A stretch of 64,000 bases of DNA, from positions 56,524 through 120,523 of the forward strand of contig NZ_FNAH01000009.1 in NCBI RefSeq assembly GCF_900101865.1. Reading direction: 5' to 3'. Shown here one piece after another: positions 18,246-27,781 of the stretch (within the stretch, counting starts at the first letter, position 1; the number at the start of each line of letters is the position of its first letter). Source of the stretch: Paracoccus isoporae (GTDB lineage: Bacteria > Pseudomonadota > Alphaproteobacteria > Rhodobacterales > Rhodobacteraceae). The position numbers were made by a program, and so were the translations under genes. Below the pieces are notes generated by a model that saw only the letters and a list, made by a program, of their open reading frames with translations, had not been told where the DNA came from and made no database searches.

Positions 18246-18932
18246 ATGTTCGCGAAACTGGTCGATGCGCTGCTCGTCGCGGCGGTCACGGCGATCTTCT
18301 ATCTGACCGGCTATGTCTATTCCTCGGCCTATTACGACTTCTACGGCATCCGCATGGGCGAGATGGGGCTGGGATTCGAGGACGTGCTGGCGCAATCCGT
18401 CTCGGTCTATGCCAGCATCTTCGGCGGCAGCGATCCCGGATGGGCCAGCTATGCGCTGCGCATCGCAGGTTTCGCCGCCTTCATCGTCACCGCCGCCAGG
18501 GCCATCCAGTGCCTGATCGAGGATCACGGCCGCCGCGCGCGGCACACCCGCCCGCCTGGCCTCGCCCAGATCAGCTTCGGCGTGCTCGCCGCCATGTCGG
18601 TGCTGTTTCTGTGCCTGTCCTGGAACATCGGGCGCAACACGGCGCGCGCCTATCTTCCGGCGCTCGACTGGGTCCAGATCGCGCCCGCGCCCGAGACCGC
18701 ATCCATCCCCGGCCTGGCCGAATTGTCGGGCAGCCATGCCGATATCGACGCCTGCCAGGGCGCCGCGCCGAAAGACGCGCTGCGCCTCTGCTGGGGGCTC
18801 TACTATCTCGAATCCAACGACACCCAGCATTTCCTGATCGCCCGCCATGTTCTGAGGGAGCAATTAAGATGGACCATCCGCCTGCCCCGCCGCGACGAAT
18901 TGATCCTGGCCAACTCGCCGCAGGCGCGCTGA
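18246..18932 (+). CDS. Hypothetical membrane protein
   Basis: About 228 residues from ATG 18246 (MFAKLVDALLVAAVTAIFYLTGYVYSS), preceded by GCGGGGGATGG. Three hydrophobic segments (residues 5-28, 70-90, 110-130) suggest a membrane protein whose C-terminal half is outside or in the cytoplasm. The last 64 bases overlap the start of the next gene in another frame, an unusually long overlap, so a sequencing error or true frameshift near 18850 is possible. Family not recognised. Confidence 0.65.
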   Translation: MFAKLVDALLVAAVTAIFYLTGYVYSSAYYDFYGIRMGEMGLGFEDVLAQSVSVYASIFGGSDPGWASYALRIAGFAAFIVTAARAIQCLIEDHGRRARHTRPPGLAQISFGVLAAMSVLFLCLSWNIGRNTARAYLPALDWVQIAPAPETASIPGLAELSGSHADIDACQGAAPKDALRLCWGLYYLESNDTQHFLIARHVLREQLRWTIRLPRRDELILANSPQAR

Positions 18933-19618
18933 TCGCGGCCGCGCAAATGGCGGCCACCGCGCCGGCATGGGCCCAGACCGGCGCCGCGACAGAGACCGCG
19001 ACGCTCGCGCCCATCGTCTGGTCGCACAAGGATCGCAACATGCCGGTCAAGGGCACGCGCATCAGCCCCGCCGATATCGGCGATGACGGGCATAATTTCC
19101 GCTACTGCAATGGCGACACCGGGACCGAGAATATGAACGACTTCGTCAAGCGCGGCGAAAGCTGCCCGCCCGACGGGATCAGGCGGGTGCACAGCTTCAC
19201 CCGCGAGGATCTGCGCCTCGCCCCGATCTACACCGAAGTCGCGGATATGGCCGCAGGCCAGACCGGATACGAGCCGCGCGGGCAGATCGCCCCGCCGCGC
19301 TACGACGAAATCGCCGCGGGCAATGCCACGATCTCGGCCGATTGGGAGGTGTTCGGCGCCATGTCTGCCGTGCCGGTGATGCTCGATCTCGCCGATCCCG
19401 GCATCGAGTATATGCTGCAGGAAGATGGCGAGCTGGCCGTGCTGCTGCCGCGCGAGAAGGCAGAGCAGATCGACAAGCTCGCGCGTGATTACAGCGCGGC
19501 GCAGGCGGCGATGGAGATCCAGCAGGCCGCCGAAGTGGCAACCGCGCTGCATGAAGAAGAGGTCGCGCAGGAGGCCGCCGCCGCCGCGCAGGACATGGAC
19601 ATGGAAATGGACATGTAG
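18869..19618 (+). CDS. Hypothetical exported protein with Met/Asp/Glu-rich C terminus
   Basis: 249 residues from ATG 18869, with GAGGGAG about eight bases upstream. The N terminus (QLAAGALIAAAQMAATAPAWAQ) looks like a signal peptide with cleavage after AWA. The mature part has no family I recognise. The last 50 residues are a helical Ala/Glu segment ending DMDMEMDM, which could bind metal; that is only a suggestion from composition. It starts inside the end of the preceding membrane-protein gene and is probably co-transcribed. Confidence 0.65.
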   Translation: MDHPPAPPRRIDPGQLAAGALIAAAQMAATAPAWAQTGAATETATLAPIVWSHKDRNMPVKGTRISPADIGDDGHNFRYCNGDTGTENMNDFVKRGESCPPDGIRRVHSFTREDLRLAPIYTEVADMAAGQTGYEPRGQIAPPRYDEIAAGNATISADWEVFGAMSAVPVMLDLADPGIEYMLQEDGELAVLLPREKAEQIDKLARDYSAAQAAMEIQQAAEVATALHEEEVAQEAAAAAQDMDMEMDM

Positions 19619-19689
19619 CATCCCACCGCGCCGCCCGGCCGGTCCAACAGGCCCGGTCTCCCGTAACCTCGCCACCAGACCGGACCGAC

Positions 19690-20166
19690 ATGACCCTCCG
19701 CCGCACCCTCCTTTGCCTCGTTTTGATCGCCGCGCCCCCCGCCGCGACCGCACAGAGTGATGACTTCATCGACGACCGTTCCTCTGCCGCCCGCGTCGTC
19801 ACCTCGCTCTATAATGCCATCGACCGGGGCGAATATCTGCGGGGCTGGAGCTATTTCGCACCCGGCGCCGCCCCGCCCTTTGAGCGCTTCCGCGACGGCT
19901 ATGCCGACACGGCGCAGGTCGAGCTGCGGCTTGGCCCGACCGAAAGCGACGGCGCGGCGGGCACCTTGCGCTTCTCGGTCCCGGTCGCGATCCGCGCCAC
20001 GGGCAGGGATGGCAGCCGGACCGTCTTCATCGGCTGCTACGCGCTCAGCATGGTGCAGCCCGCCAATCAGGCCACCCCGCCCTATCGCCCGATCCGGATC
20101 GAGCGCGGGTCTCTGCAGGCAACCGACACCGAGTTCGCCACTGCGATGGGCGACTGTCCCGGCTGA
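19690..20166 (+). CDS. Hypothetical secreted protein
   Basis: 158 residues with a signal peptide (MTLRRTLLCLVLIAAPPAATAQ). The mature region starts with a helical segment AARVVTSLYNAIDRGEYLRGWSYF, then FRDGYADTAQVELRLG and beta-rich sequence. Two cysteines (in FIGCYAL and the final GDCPG) could form a disulfide. This layout resembles SnoaL/NTF2-like small domains, but the match is weak. Function unknown. Confidence 0.65.
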   Translation: MTLRRTLLCLVLIAAPPAATAQSDDFIDDRSSAARVVTSLYNAIDRGEYLRGWSYFAPGAAPPFERFRDGYADTAQVELRLGPTESDGAAGTLRFSVPVAIRATGRDGSRTVFIGCYALSMVQPANQATPPYRPIRIERGSLQATDTEFATAMGDCPG

Positions 20167-20261
20167 TCGGTCCGCGCAGGTGCCGCGCCGCGCGTGCGGC
20201 TTCGGAACCCGGCCGCCCCCCGCCGCATTGATGGTCTTTAACCTTCGTTGAGGAGAGAGCG

Positions 20262-20444
20262 TTGAAAAACCCCTGGATGAGCGCCTGGCTGTCCGCCGCC
20301 AACAGCATGACCGGCGCCGCACGCGGCCAGATGATGGCCGAGATGAGCAAGGCGCAGACGCAGATGATGAAGGAATGGCAGCAGCTCTGGCTGGATGCCT
20401 GGATGGGCATGTGGTTCCCGTCCACCACCCGCAACAAGCGATAG
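20262..20444 (+). CDS. 60-residue hypothetical protein, TTG start
   Basis: Strong ribosome binding site AGGAGAG (20251-20257) sits just upstream of TTG 20262. The peptide MKNPWMSAWLSAANSMTGAARG continues to MMKEWQQLWLDAWMGMW. It is amphipathic and rich in Met and Trp. It resembles short phasin-like or membrane-surface helices in composition only. The ribosome binding site and length make it a credible gene despite the rare start. Confidence 0.6.
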   Translation: MKNPWMSAWLSAANSMTGAARGQMMAEMSKAQTQMMKEWQQLWLDAWMGMWFPSTTRNKR

Positions 20445-20453
20445 GGCTGCCCG

Positions 20454-20855
20454 ATGGCACGGACTGCGACCCTGCTGAGCCTCGCCCTGCTGGCGGCGCT
20501 ACCGGCCGCGCAGGCCGCGGGCTTTACCGCCAAGAACGGCATGGTCGCGGCTCAGACCGGCCCGACCGAGATCTCCGTCGCCTATGCGCCCCTGCATGAT
20601 GCGACCGATTACTGGTGCGCGGCCGGCGATTTCGCCCGCCGCGCCCTGGGCCTGCCCGGCAAGACACGGATCTGGCGCGCCTCGCCCGAGCCGCGCGGCG
20701 CGGGACAGGGCATCACCTTCACCCTGAACCCCGATCTGAAGGCCGAGGGCACGGGCCCGTCCCATTTCGGCGCCGGGCCGGATGACGGCTCGGTCTCGCT
20801 CGCCATGGCCTCGGTCAATTACTGCCGCCCCGCGCTGCTGATCTGGCGCGACTGA
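20454..20855 (+). CDS. Hypothetical secreted protein
   Basis: 133 residues. Signal peptide MARTATLLSLALLAALPAAQAA, then a small domain with three elements: AGFTAKNGMVA, DYWCAAGDFARRALGLPGKTRIWRAS, and a closing VNYCRPALLIWRD. Two cysteines could pair. It starts nine bases after the preceding small gene. Function unknown; the pattern seems conserved in form but I cannot name a family. Confidence 0.65.
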   Translation: MARTATLLSLALLAALPAAQAAGFTAKNGMVAAQTGPTEISVAYAPLHDATDYWCAAGDFARRALGLPGKTRIWRASPEPRGAGQGITFTLNPDLKAEGTGPSHFGAGPDDGSVSLAMASVNYCRPALLIWRD

Positions 20856-20933
20856 GCGCGGCGGCCGCCCATCGGCGGAAACCCCCGCCCCTGCGGTCGC
20901 GTTGGCGCCCCGCAACACAGCAGGAGTATCCCG

Positions 20934-21077
20934 ATGAAGAGTGTCCGTCTGATCGTCCCCGCCCTTGCGCTGCTGGCGCTGACCGCCTGCGAGACCATCC
21001 AGGGCGCGGGCCGCGACATGCAGAGCGCCGGCGAGGCGATCACCACCGAAAGCCAGGAAGTGCAAAGCGGGCTGTGA
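20934..21077 (+). CDS. Entericidin-like small lipoprotein
   Basis: 47 residues, too short for routine ORF lists. MKSVRLIVPALALLALTAC is a lipoprotein signal with lipobox LTAC. The mature ETIQGAGRDMQSAGEAIT is the entericidin (EcnA/EcnB) pattern of a short amphipathic helix with GxGxDxxxxG spacing. CAGGAGTATCCCG precedes the ATG. Entericidins are a stationary-phase toxin/antidote lipoprotein pair in enterobacteria; the role in alphaproteobacteria is not clear. Confidence 0.8.
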   Translation: MKSVRLIVPALALLALTACETIQGAGRDMQSAGEAITTESQEVQSGL

Positions 21078-21198
21078 TCCCGCACCGCCATCCACGCCTC
21101 TGACCGGCGGCCCCGCGAGGGCCGCCGTTTGCACATCCGGCAGGGCGGCGAGGCAGGCCGCGCCGTCCACCATGCAGACACCGCCCGAAGGCTGGGCG

Positions 21199-22299
21199 TC
21201 ACGACATCAGCAACGGGCGGCTGTTGCGGACATGGCGCGCCGCCAGCCGCCTGCCGCGCGCGCCGGGGACCAGCGGGCGGGCCGGGCGCGGGTTGAAATC
21301 GGGACGGGTGATTTCGGGGAAAAGGGCGGCGATCTCGTCCCGCGCGGCCGTCCCGACCGAGGCAAGCGCCTCCGGCCCGGTGAACAGGCTCTCCGTCTCC
21401 GCACCGTTGGAGAACACGATCTCGTGGCGGCGGAACAGCATGTGGTAATAGGTGACGCCGCGCGCCTGCATGTCGATCCCGATCCCGCCTATCCCGCAAA
21501 GCTGCTTGGCCGCGACCAGGACCTCCGCCGCGCCGAACATGCGCTGCGCAATTTTCGAGTTGACCAGAATGCGATGCTGCGGGCTGACGACCAGATCCCG
21601 CGACGGCAGCCCGTCGCCCAGCGATCCCGCGCGGATGCGCACCGGGCGCAGATGCGGCGCGCGGTGCAGTGCTGCGTCATCCAGATGCTGCCGTCCGATC
21701 CAGCTCAGGCGCTGCAATCCGTGATCGCGGGTGCGCACCATCGCGCCTGCCGACAGATCCTCGATCGCCACCTCGCCCGAGGCCGTCTCGATCCGCGTGC
21801 CGGCAGCGAAACACACCGCCTGGTTCGGCGTCACTTTGCCGTCGATCCGGTTGCCAGCCCGGTCGAACTGGATGCTCTGGCCGTTATTGCTGGCAGGGAG
21901 CAGTTCAGCCGTCGCGCCGTTGGCGGGACCGCCGTCCGCCTCGATCGTGCCGTTTGCAGGCGCGATATCGTAGAAGCTGATGACCTGTTCGGGACCGCCG
22001 CCCTCGCTGCGGGTCAGCGCCACCGCCTCCGGCTCCGAGGTGGCCGCCGGGCCGGAGAGCGCCGCCGGGACCAGAATGGTCGGCACGCCGGTCACCGGGT
22101 CCACAACGACATCGTCCGGGTCCAGCACGAAGACCTGCGCCAGGCTGCCATTCTGCTCATAGGTCGAGATGGTGAAGGTCAGATCCCCGGCCTGCATCGC
22201 CTCGACTTCGGCCGTGGTCAGCGCAACCTCGACATACTCCGCCACGCCGCTATTGTTGGAGTAGGTGTTCTGATAATGAATTTCAGAAATGAACGCCAA
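21199..22299 (-). CDS. Hint-domain (Hedgehog/intein-like) protein
   Basis: 366 residues. The N-terminal 160 residues (MAFISEIHYQNTYSNNSGVAEYVEVAL) form a lamin-tail-like beta domain typical of Rhodobacteraceae surface proteins. The Hint domain begins VCFAAGTRIETASGEVAIEDL with nucleophile Cys163, followed by block-B-like SPQHRILV. Hint domains self-cleave at Cys; stand-alone bacterial forms are poorly understood. The start is TTG at 22299 with a GGGGGGG upstream; no ATG fits. No classical signal peptide is present; type I secretion is possible but not shown. Confidence 0.8.
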   Translation of the reverse strand: MAFISEIHYQNTYSNNSGVAEYVEVALTTAEVEAMQAGDLTFTISTYEQNGSLAQVFVLDPDDVVVDPVTGVPTILVPAALSGPAATSEPEAVALTRSEGGGPEQVISFYDIAPANGTIEADGGPANGATAELLPASNNGQSIQFDRAGNRIDGKVTPNQAVCFAAGTRIETASGEVAIEDLSAGAMVRTRDHGLQRLSWIGRQHLDDAALHRAPHLRPVRIRAGSLGDGLPSRDLVVSPQHRILVNSKIAQRMFGAAEVLVAAKQLCGIGGIGIDMQARGVTYYHMLFRRHEIVFSNGAETESLFTGPEALASVGTAARDEIAALFPEITRPDFNPRPARPLVPGARGRRLAARHVRNSRPLLMS

Positions 22300-22750
22300 C
22301 TGGTTCCCCCCCGAACGCTAATCGCAAATAAGCAAAGCCTGCATGGACGCGGTGTACTGGGAACCAAACTCTAACGATTCGATAGGCTTTGATTTGGCAT
22401 ATATGTCAGTTTTGTCCAGCGCGGAACCCCGCAACCAGGCACTTTCCATAGCATTTGCAGGTATAACGCGACGTTACAACAGGACAACCGCGCCGGCAGC
22501 CCGCCCGAAAGTCATCCAAGCCGCCGCGGGGAGCCGATAAGCTGAGGGAGGGGCGGACAAAGGCGCCGCGACAGCGACAGGGCAATGCCAGCCACCGGCC
22601 GGGTCGGGCCGCATCGGCTGACCCGAGACGCCGTGCAGATCGTCATGACGTCAGGCGCGGTCCGCGGCCAGCATGACGCGACCGCGCCGATCATCCGACG
22701 CGGGCGAAGCGATGGAATGACAGGCGCGGCGCGGGGCCGCGCCCGCCGCC
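22300..22750. other. Non-coding region with lower-GC segment
   Basis: About 450 bases without a convincing gene, between the divergently oriented ends of the Hint and lepA genes (both minus strand). The part from 22320 to 22480 is clearly AT-richer than the surroundings and probably holds the Hint-gene promoter. It contains two palindromic sequences: TGGCATATATGTCA (22395-22408) and TAACGCGACGTTA (22464-22476, perfect arms TAACG/CGTTA). These are candidate operators only. The rest (22480-22750) shows no structure I can name. Confidence 0.5.
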
Positions 22751-24550
22751 TCAGCTATCCATCTTCAACGCCTGAATGAACGCCGTCTGCGGGATTTCGA
22801 CCTTGCCGAATTGCCGCATCTTCTTCTTGCCGGCCTTCTGCTTTTCCAGCAGCTTCTTCTTGCGCGTCGCGTCCCCGCCATAGCATTTCGCGGTCACATC
22901 CTTGCGCATGGCACTCAGCGTTTCGCGGGCGATCACCCGCGACCCGATGGCGGCCTGGATCGGGATCTTGAACATATGGCGCGGGATCAGCTCTTTCAGC
23001 TTCTCGACCATCACCCGGCCGCGCGCCTCGGCGCGGTCGCGATGGACCATGATGGACAGCGCATCGACCGGCTCGTCATTCACCAGGATCGACATCTTCA
23101 CGAGGTAATCCTCGCGATATTCGCTTATCTGGTAGTCGAAACTTGCATAACCCTTGGTCACCGATTTCAGCCGGTCGTAGAAATCGAACACCACCTCGGC
23201 CAGCGGCAGGTCATAGACCACCATGGCACGACTACCGGCATAGGTCAGATCCATCTGGATCCCGCGCCGGTCCTGACACAGCTTCAGCACATCGCCCAGG
23301 TATTCGTCCGGCACCATGATCGTGGCCTTGATGCGCGGCTCCTCGATATGATCGACCAGGGTCAGATCGGGCATGTCGGCGGGGTTGTGCAACTCGATCA
23401 CCTCGCCGTCGCGCATATGCAGGCGGAACACGACCGAAGGCGCGGTGGTGATGAGATCCAGATCATATTCGCGTTCCAGCCGGTCGCGGATCACCTCCAG
23501 ATGCAACAGCCCCAGGAAGCCGCAGCGGAACCCGAAGCCGAGCGCGGCCGAGGTCTCCATCTCATAGCTGAAGGACGCATCGTTCAGCGCCAGCTTCTCG
23601 ATGGCGTCGCGCAGCGCCTCGAAATCATTCGCATCGACCGGGAAGAGGCCGCAGAACACCACGGGCTGCGCGGGCTTGAACCCGGCCAGCGGCCTGTCGG
23701 TGGGCTTCTTCTCATGGGTGATCGTGTCACCGACGCGGGTGTCGCGCACCTGCTTGATCGAGGCCGTAAAGACCCCGATCTCGCCCGGCCCGAGTTCCGC
23801 AATATCCTTCATCGCCGGCGTCAGAACCGCCAGCTTGTCGAGCCTGTAGCTCGCCCCGGTCTGCATCATCTTGACCTGATCGCCCTTGCGGATGACCCCG
23901 TCCATGACCCGGATCATCACCACGACGCCCAGATAAGGGTCATACCAGCTATCGACCAGCATCGCCTTCAGCGCCGCGTCCCGGTCGCCGGTCGGCGCGG
24001 GCAGGCGCGTGACAATCGCCTCCAGCACATCGGGGATGCCGAGGCCGGTCTTGGCGGAAATCGGCACGGCCTCCGATGCGTCGATGCCGATCACATCCTC
24101 GATCTGCTCCTTCACCCGGTCCGGCTCGGCGGCGGGCAGGTCGATCTTGTTCAGCACCGGCACGATCTCGTGATCCGCGTCGATGGCCTGATAGACATTG
24201 GCCAGCGTCTGCGCCTCGACCCCCTGCGTAGCATCGACCACCAGCAGAGACCCCTCGACCGCGCGCATCGACCGGCTGACCTCATAGGCGAAATCGACAT
24301 GGCCGGGCGTGTCGATCAGGTTGAGCACATAGGTCTGCCCGTCTTGCGCCGGATAGGAAATCCGCACCGTGTTCGCCTTGATTGTGATGCCGCGTTCCCG
24401 CTCGATATCCATCGCATCCAGCATCTGCGCCTTCATGTCCCGCTCGGCCACCGTGCCGGTCAGTTGGATCAGCCGGTCGGCCAGCGTGGATTTGCCGTGG
24501 TCGATATGCGCCACGATGGAGAAATTGCGGATCAGGTTAAGCTCGGTCAT
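22751..24550 (-). CDS. lepA: Elongation factor 4 (LepA)
   Basis: A 599-residue translational GTPase acting on the ribosome, back-translocating or aiding biogenesis. Start [28 protein letters not shown], with G1 AHIDHGKS (14-21), G3 DTPGHVDF and G4 NKIDLP. The C-terminal LepA signature [27 protein letters not shown] is intact. The ATG at 24550 is preferred; upstream in-frame sequence to 24817 is non-homologous. It is divergent from the adenine deaminase gene. Confidence 0.97.
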   Translation of the reverse strand: MTELNLIRNFSIVAHIDHGKSTLADRLIQLTGTVAERDMKAQMLDAMDIERERGITIKANTVRISYPAQDGQTYVLNLIDTPGHVDFAYEVSRSMRAVEGSLLVVDATQGVEAQTLANVYQAIDADHEIVPVLNKIDLPAAEPDRVKEQIEDVIGIDASEAVPISAKTGLGIPDVLEAIVTRLPAPTGDRDAALKAMLVDSWYDPYLGVVVMIRVMDGVIRKGDQVKMMQTGASYRLDKLAVLTPAMKDIAELGPGEIGVFTASIKQVRDTRVGDTITHEKKPTDRPLAGFKPAQPVVFCGLFPVDANDFEALRDAIEKLALNDASFSYEMETSAALGFGFRCGFLGLLHLEVIRDRLEREYDLDLITTAPSVVFRLHMRDGEVIELHNPADMPDLTLVDHIEEPRIKATIMVPDEYLGDVLKLCQDRRGIQMDLTYAGSRAMVVYDLPLAEVVFDFYDRLKSVTKGYASFDYQISEYREDYLVKMSILVNDEPVDALSIMVHRDRAEARGRVMVEKLKELIPRHMFKIPIQAAIGSRVIARETLSAMRKDVTAKCYGGDATRKKKLLEKQKAGKKKMRQFGKVEIPQTAFIQALKMDS

Positions 24551-24656
24551 GGAGCGCGTATACAGCCCCGCGCGACCCGCTGGAAGAGCCCGCGTGCGCC
24601 GGGCTTTACTCCGCCCGCCGCGCAGCCGATCATCGCGGCAATGCAGGAGAAAACCG

Positions 24657-26360
24657 ATGCCAGACAGCGCCCGACCCGATCTCGAAACCCGCATCGCGCA
24701 GGGGCGCGGCGACGCCCCCGCCGATCTGGTGCTGAAAGGCGGCACGGTCTGGTGCATGGCCAGCGGCGCGCGCATCGCGGGCGACGTGGCGATCTGCGGC
24801 GACATGATCGTGGGCATCGGCGCGGCCTATGACGGGCGGGCAGAGATCGACGTCACCGGCGCGATCCTCGTGCCCGGCTTCATCGACACGCATCTGCATA
24901 TCGAAAGCTCCTGCATCACGCCCGCCGAATTCGACCGCTGCGTGACCCCGCGCGGCATCACCACCGCGATCTGCGACCCCCATGAGATCGCAAATGTCAC
25001 CGGCGCGGCCGGGGTGCGCTATTTCCAGCAGGCGGCCGAGACGATGCTGATGGATCTGCGCGTGAACCTGTCCTCCTGCGTGCCGTCGACCGCGATGGAG
25101 ACATCGGGGGCCGCGCTCGACGCCGCGGCGCTGAGCGCGCTTGCGGATCACCCGTCGGTGATCGGTCTGGCGGAATTCATGAACTACCCCGGCGTCATCC
25201 ACCGCGATCCCGGCTGCATGGACAAGCTGCGCGCCTTTGCCGGCCGCCATATCGACGGCCATGCGCCGCTGCTGTCGGGGCGCGATCTGAACGCCTATCT
25301 CGCCGCGGGAATCCGCACCGAGCATGAGGCGACGACGGCGGCCGAGGCGGCGGAGAAACTGCAAAAAGGGATGCGCATCCTGATCCGCGAAGGCTCGGTG
25401 TCCAAGGATCTCGACGCGCTCGCGCCGGTGCTGACGCCCGTCACCGCACCCTATATCTGCCTGTGCACCGATGACCGCAACCCGCTCGACATTGCCGAGG
25501 AGGGCCATCTCGACAGCATGATCCGCCGCCTGATCGCGCATGGCTGCGACCCGCTCGCGGTCTATCGCGCCGCCTCCCTGTCGGCGGCCGAGGCTTTCGG
25601 GCTGAAGGATCGCGGCCAGATCGCGCCGGGCCGCCGCGCCGATATCGTCGTGCTGGAGGATGTGACGCAATGCAGCGTGCGGCAGGTCATCTGCGGCGGG
25701 GTGCCGGTCGATGCGCAGGCCTTCGCGGATCGCCCGCCCCCCGCGCCGGTCGGCCTCGGATCGGTCCATCTGCCGCCGCTCTCGCCCGATGATTTCCGCC
25801 TGCCCGGCTCCGGCGACACCCCGGTCATCGGCATCCAGCCGGGCCGCATCCTCACCGATCATCTGCGCGAGGATATCGCAACGACGGATGGCGACCGCCG
25901 CCCCGATCCGGCCCGCGACCTCGCCCGCATCACCATTATCGAGCGGCATGGGCAGAACGGCAATATCGCCAATGGGGTCGTGCGCGGCTTCGGAATGCAG
26001 CGCGGCGCCATCGGCTCCACCGTCTGCCATGACCACCACAATATCGCCCTTGTCGGCATGGATTACGCCGACATGACCCGCGCGGCGGAACGCCTGGCAC
26101 AGATGGGCGGCGGCTTCGTCGTGGTGGAGGGCGGCGCGGTGCGGGCCGAACTGCCGCTGGAAATCGCCGGTCTGATGAGCGCGGCGCCCTTCGAGACGGT
26201 GCATGATGCGCTCACGGATCTGCGCCGCGCGGCGCAGGATCTGGGTATCGTGCTGCACGAACCATTCCTGCAACTGGCCTTTCTCGCGCTGCCGGTGATC
26301 CCGCATCTCAAGATCACCGATCACGGCATGATCGACGTGGACCTCTTCCGGGTGATCTGA
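24657..26360 (+). CDS. ade: Adenine deaminase
   Basis: A 567-residue amidohydrolase converting adenine to hypoxanthine and ammonia in purine salvage. It shows the N-terminal [23 protein letters not shown], the metal HxH in [11 protein letters not shown], and [11 protein letters not shown] with the catalytic Asp. The AdeC C-terminal domain is present ([35 protein letters not shown]). Length agrees with the Ade/AdeC family. The ATG at 24657 has GCAGGAGAAA upstream. Confidence 0.94.
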   Translation: MPDSARPDLETRIAQGRGDAPADLVLKGGTVWCMASGARIAGDVAICGDMIVGIGAAYDGRAEIDVTGAILVPGFIDTHLHIESSCITPAEFDRCVTPRGITTAICDPHEIANVTGAAGVRYFQQAAETMLMDLRVNLSSCVPSTAMETSGAALDAAALSALADHPSVIGLAEFMNYPGVIHRDPGCMDKLRAFAGRHIDGHAPLLSGRDLNAYLAAGIRTEHEATTAAEAAEKLQKGMRILIREGSVSKDLDALAPVLTPVTAPYICLCTDDRNPLDIAEEGHLDSMIRRLIAHGCDPLAVYRAASLSAAEAFGLKDRGQIAPGRRADIVVLEDVTQCSVRQVICGGVPVDAQAFADRPPPAPVGLGSVHLPPLSPDDFRLPGSGDTPVIGIQPGRILTDHLREDIATTDGDRRPDPARDLARITIIERHGQNGNIANGVVRGFGMQRGAIGSTVCHDHHNIALVGMDYADMTRAAERLAQMGGGFVVVEGGAVRAELPLEIAGLMSAAPFETVHDALTDLRRAAQDLGIVLHEPFLQLAFLALPVIPHLKITDHGMIDVDLFRVI

Positions 26361-26443
26361 TCCGGCCGCAACCCTGCCCGATCCCGCCCTTGCCCCATCC
26401 CGCCCGCCCCGCCATGCTGGCGGCATTTGACTGGGAGGATTCG

Positions 26444-26629
26444 ATGAAGCTGCACGTTCCCGACATGAGCTGCACTCACTGCAAGACCACCATCGAACAG
26501 GCCGTCGCCGGGGCCGGCGGCACGGCGCAGGTCTCGCTCGAAACGCATGAAGTCACGGTCGAAGGGCTGGACCCGGACCGCGCCCGGCAGGTGATTCGCG
26601 ACGCCGGCTACGACCCGCGCCCGGCCTGA
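26444..26629 (+). CDS. Heavy-metal-associated (HMA) domain copper chaperone
   Basis: 61 residues: MKLHVPDMSCTHCKTTIEQAV has the metal-binding MxCxxC motif (MSCTHC). A full ferredoxin-like HMA fold ends VIRDAGYDPRPA. GGGAGG precedes the ATG. It would bind Cu(I) in the cytoplasm, as CopZ does; no copper ATPase lies nearby. Clear family match. Confidence 0.9.
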   Translation: MKLHVPDMSCTHCKTTIEQAVAGAGGTAQVSLETHEVTVEGLDPDRARQVIRDAGYDPRPA

Positions 26630-26805
26630 TCCGTGGCGACACAAGATATGCCCCCCCGCCCGGCGGCGCTGCGCGACTCCTGCCCCGCGCCCGGCGATTG
26701 AGCGATTCGGGCTTTCTTGCTAGTCTGGCCGGATCGGGGCAGGCGCTCGCCGCCGCCCCCAAAACACGCCGCAAAGGCGAAACAGGCAGACCCGAGGAGA
26801 CAGAG

Positions 26806-27105
26806 ATGAACCGATTGATTATCGCCGCAGCCGCGATCGTTCTGACCACGCCGCTGGCCATGGCCGGGCCGATCGACAATGCCTGCGTGCGGTCCGACCG
26901 CGGCGCACGGCAGACGGCGCTGTGCAGCTGCGTGCAGCAGGTGGCCAACCAGACGCTGTCGCGCGCCGATCAGCGCCGCGCCGCGCGCTTCTTCCGCGAC
27001 CCGCATGAGGCGCAGGTGGTCCGCATGTCGAAAAGCGACCGCGACAACGCCTTCTGGGCCCGTTACAAGCGCTTTGCCGGCGCGGCCGAGGCCTATTGCC
27101 GCTGA
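26806..27105 (+). CDS. Small conserved exported protein
   Basis: 99 residues. Signal peptide MNRLIIAAAAIVLTTPLAMA, then GPIDNACVRSDRGARQTALCSCVQQVANQTL, closing with AFWARYKRFAGAAEAYC. Four cysteines could form two disulfides. The same Cys pattern occurs in a Rhodobacteraceae family often labelled arginine transporter without evidence; I regard it as of unknown function. CCGAGGAGACAG precedes the ATG. It lies one base upstream of the cobB start. Confidence 0.75.
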   Translation: MNRLIIAAAAIVLTTPLAMAGPIDNACVRSDRGARQTALCSCVQQVANQTLSRADQRRAARFFRDPHEAQVVRMSKSDRDNAFWARYKRFAGAAEAYCR

Positions 27106-27106
27106 C

Positions 27107-27781
27107 ATGCGCATCACCGTCCTGACCGGGGCGGGGATCTCGGCCGAAAGCGGCTTGCGCACCTTCCGCGCCGAGGATGGGCTGTGGGAGGAACATCGTC
27201 TCGAAGATGTCGCCACGCCCGAGGCCTATGCCCGTGATCCGGCCCTCGTCCATCGCTTCTACAATGCCCGCCGGGCGGCGGCCGCCGCGGCGCAGCCCAA
27301 CGCCGCGCATCGTGCACTCGCGGATCTCGCCCGCAAGCATGACGTCACGCTGGTCACCCAGAATGTCGACGATCTGCACGAACGCGGCGGCGCGCCTTAC
27401 GTGATCCACATGCATGGGCGGCTCAACCGCGCGCTCTGCGCCGCCTGCGGGCATCGCTGGCCAAGCCCGGCGGTGATGGATGTGACGACCGCCTGCCCGG
27501 ATTGCGGCAGCCGCAGCGCGCGGCCCGATGTCGTCTGGTTCGGGGAAATGCCCTATGATCTGGACGACATCACCGAGGAGCTGGAACGGGCCGACCTGTT
27601 CGCTGCCATCGGCACCTCCGGCAATGTCTATCCCGCCGCCGGCTTCGTGCGGATGGCGCGGCAGTTCCGGGCGCATTGCGTGGAACTCAATCTCGACCGC
27701 TCGGCGGTCAGCAGCGATTTTCAGGAACATCTGACCGGCCCGGCGACTGAGATCGTCCCGGGCTGGGTGGCCTCGCTCTAG
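27107..27781 (+). CDS. cobB: Sirtuin-family NAD-dependent protein deacylase
   Basis: 224 residues, cytoplasmic. The NAD-binding GAGISAESGLRTFR begins at residue 8; TQNVDDLHERGG and the catalytic His in HMHGR follow. Two Cys pairs of a zinc ribbon are visible (CAACGHRW and CPDCGSR). The GTSGNVYPAAGF loop completes the Rossmann site. Length and the Arg in RTFRAEDGLW are typical of CobB class III desuccinylase/deacetylases. Its TAG stop overlaps the cysE stop tail to tail. Confidence 0.94.
   Translation: MRITVLTGAGISAESGLRTFRAEDGLWEEHRLEDVATPEAYARDPALVHRFYNARRAAAAAAQPNAAHRALADLARKHDVTLVTQNVDDLHERGGAPYVIHMHGRLNRALCAACGHRWPSPAVMDVTTACPDCGSRSARPDVVWFGEMPYDLDDITEELERADLFAAIGTSGNVYPAAGFVRMARQFRAHCVELNLDRSAVSSDFQEHLTGPATEIVPGWVASL

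Noticed and set aside
22343..22540. 65-codon frame in the AT-rich gap
   Set aside because: No ribosome binding site, no recognisable sequence, and it overlaps the palindromic block.
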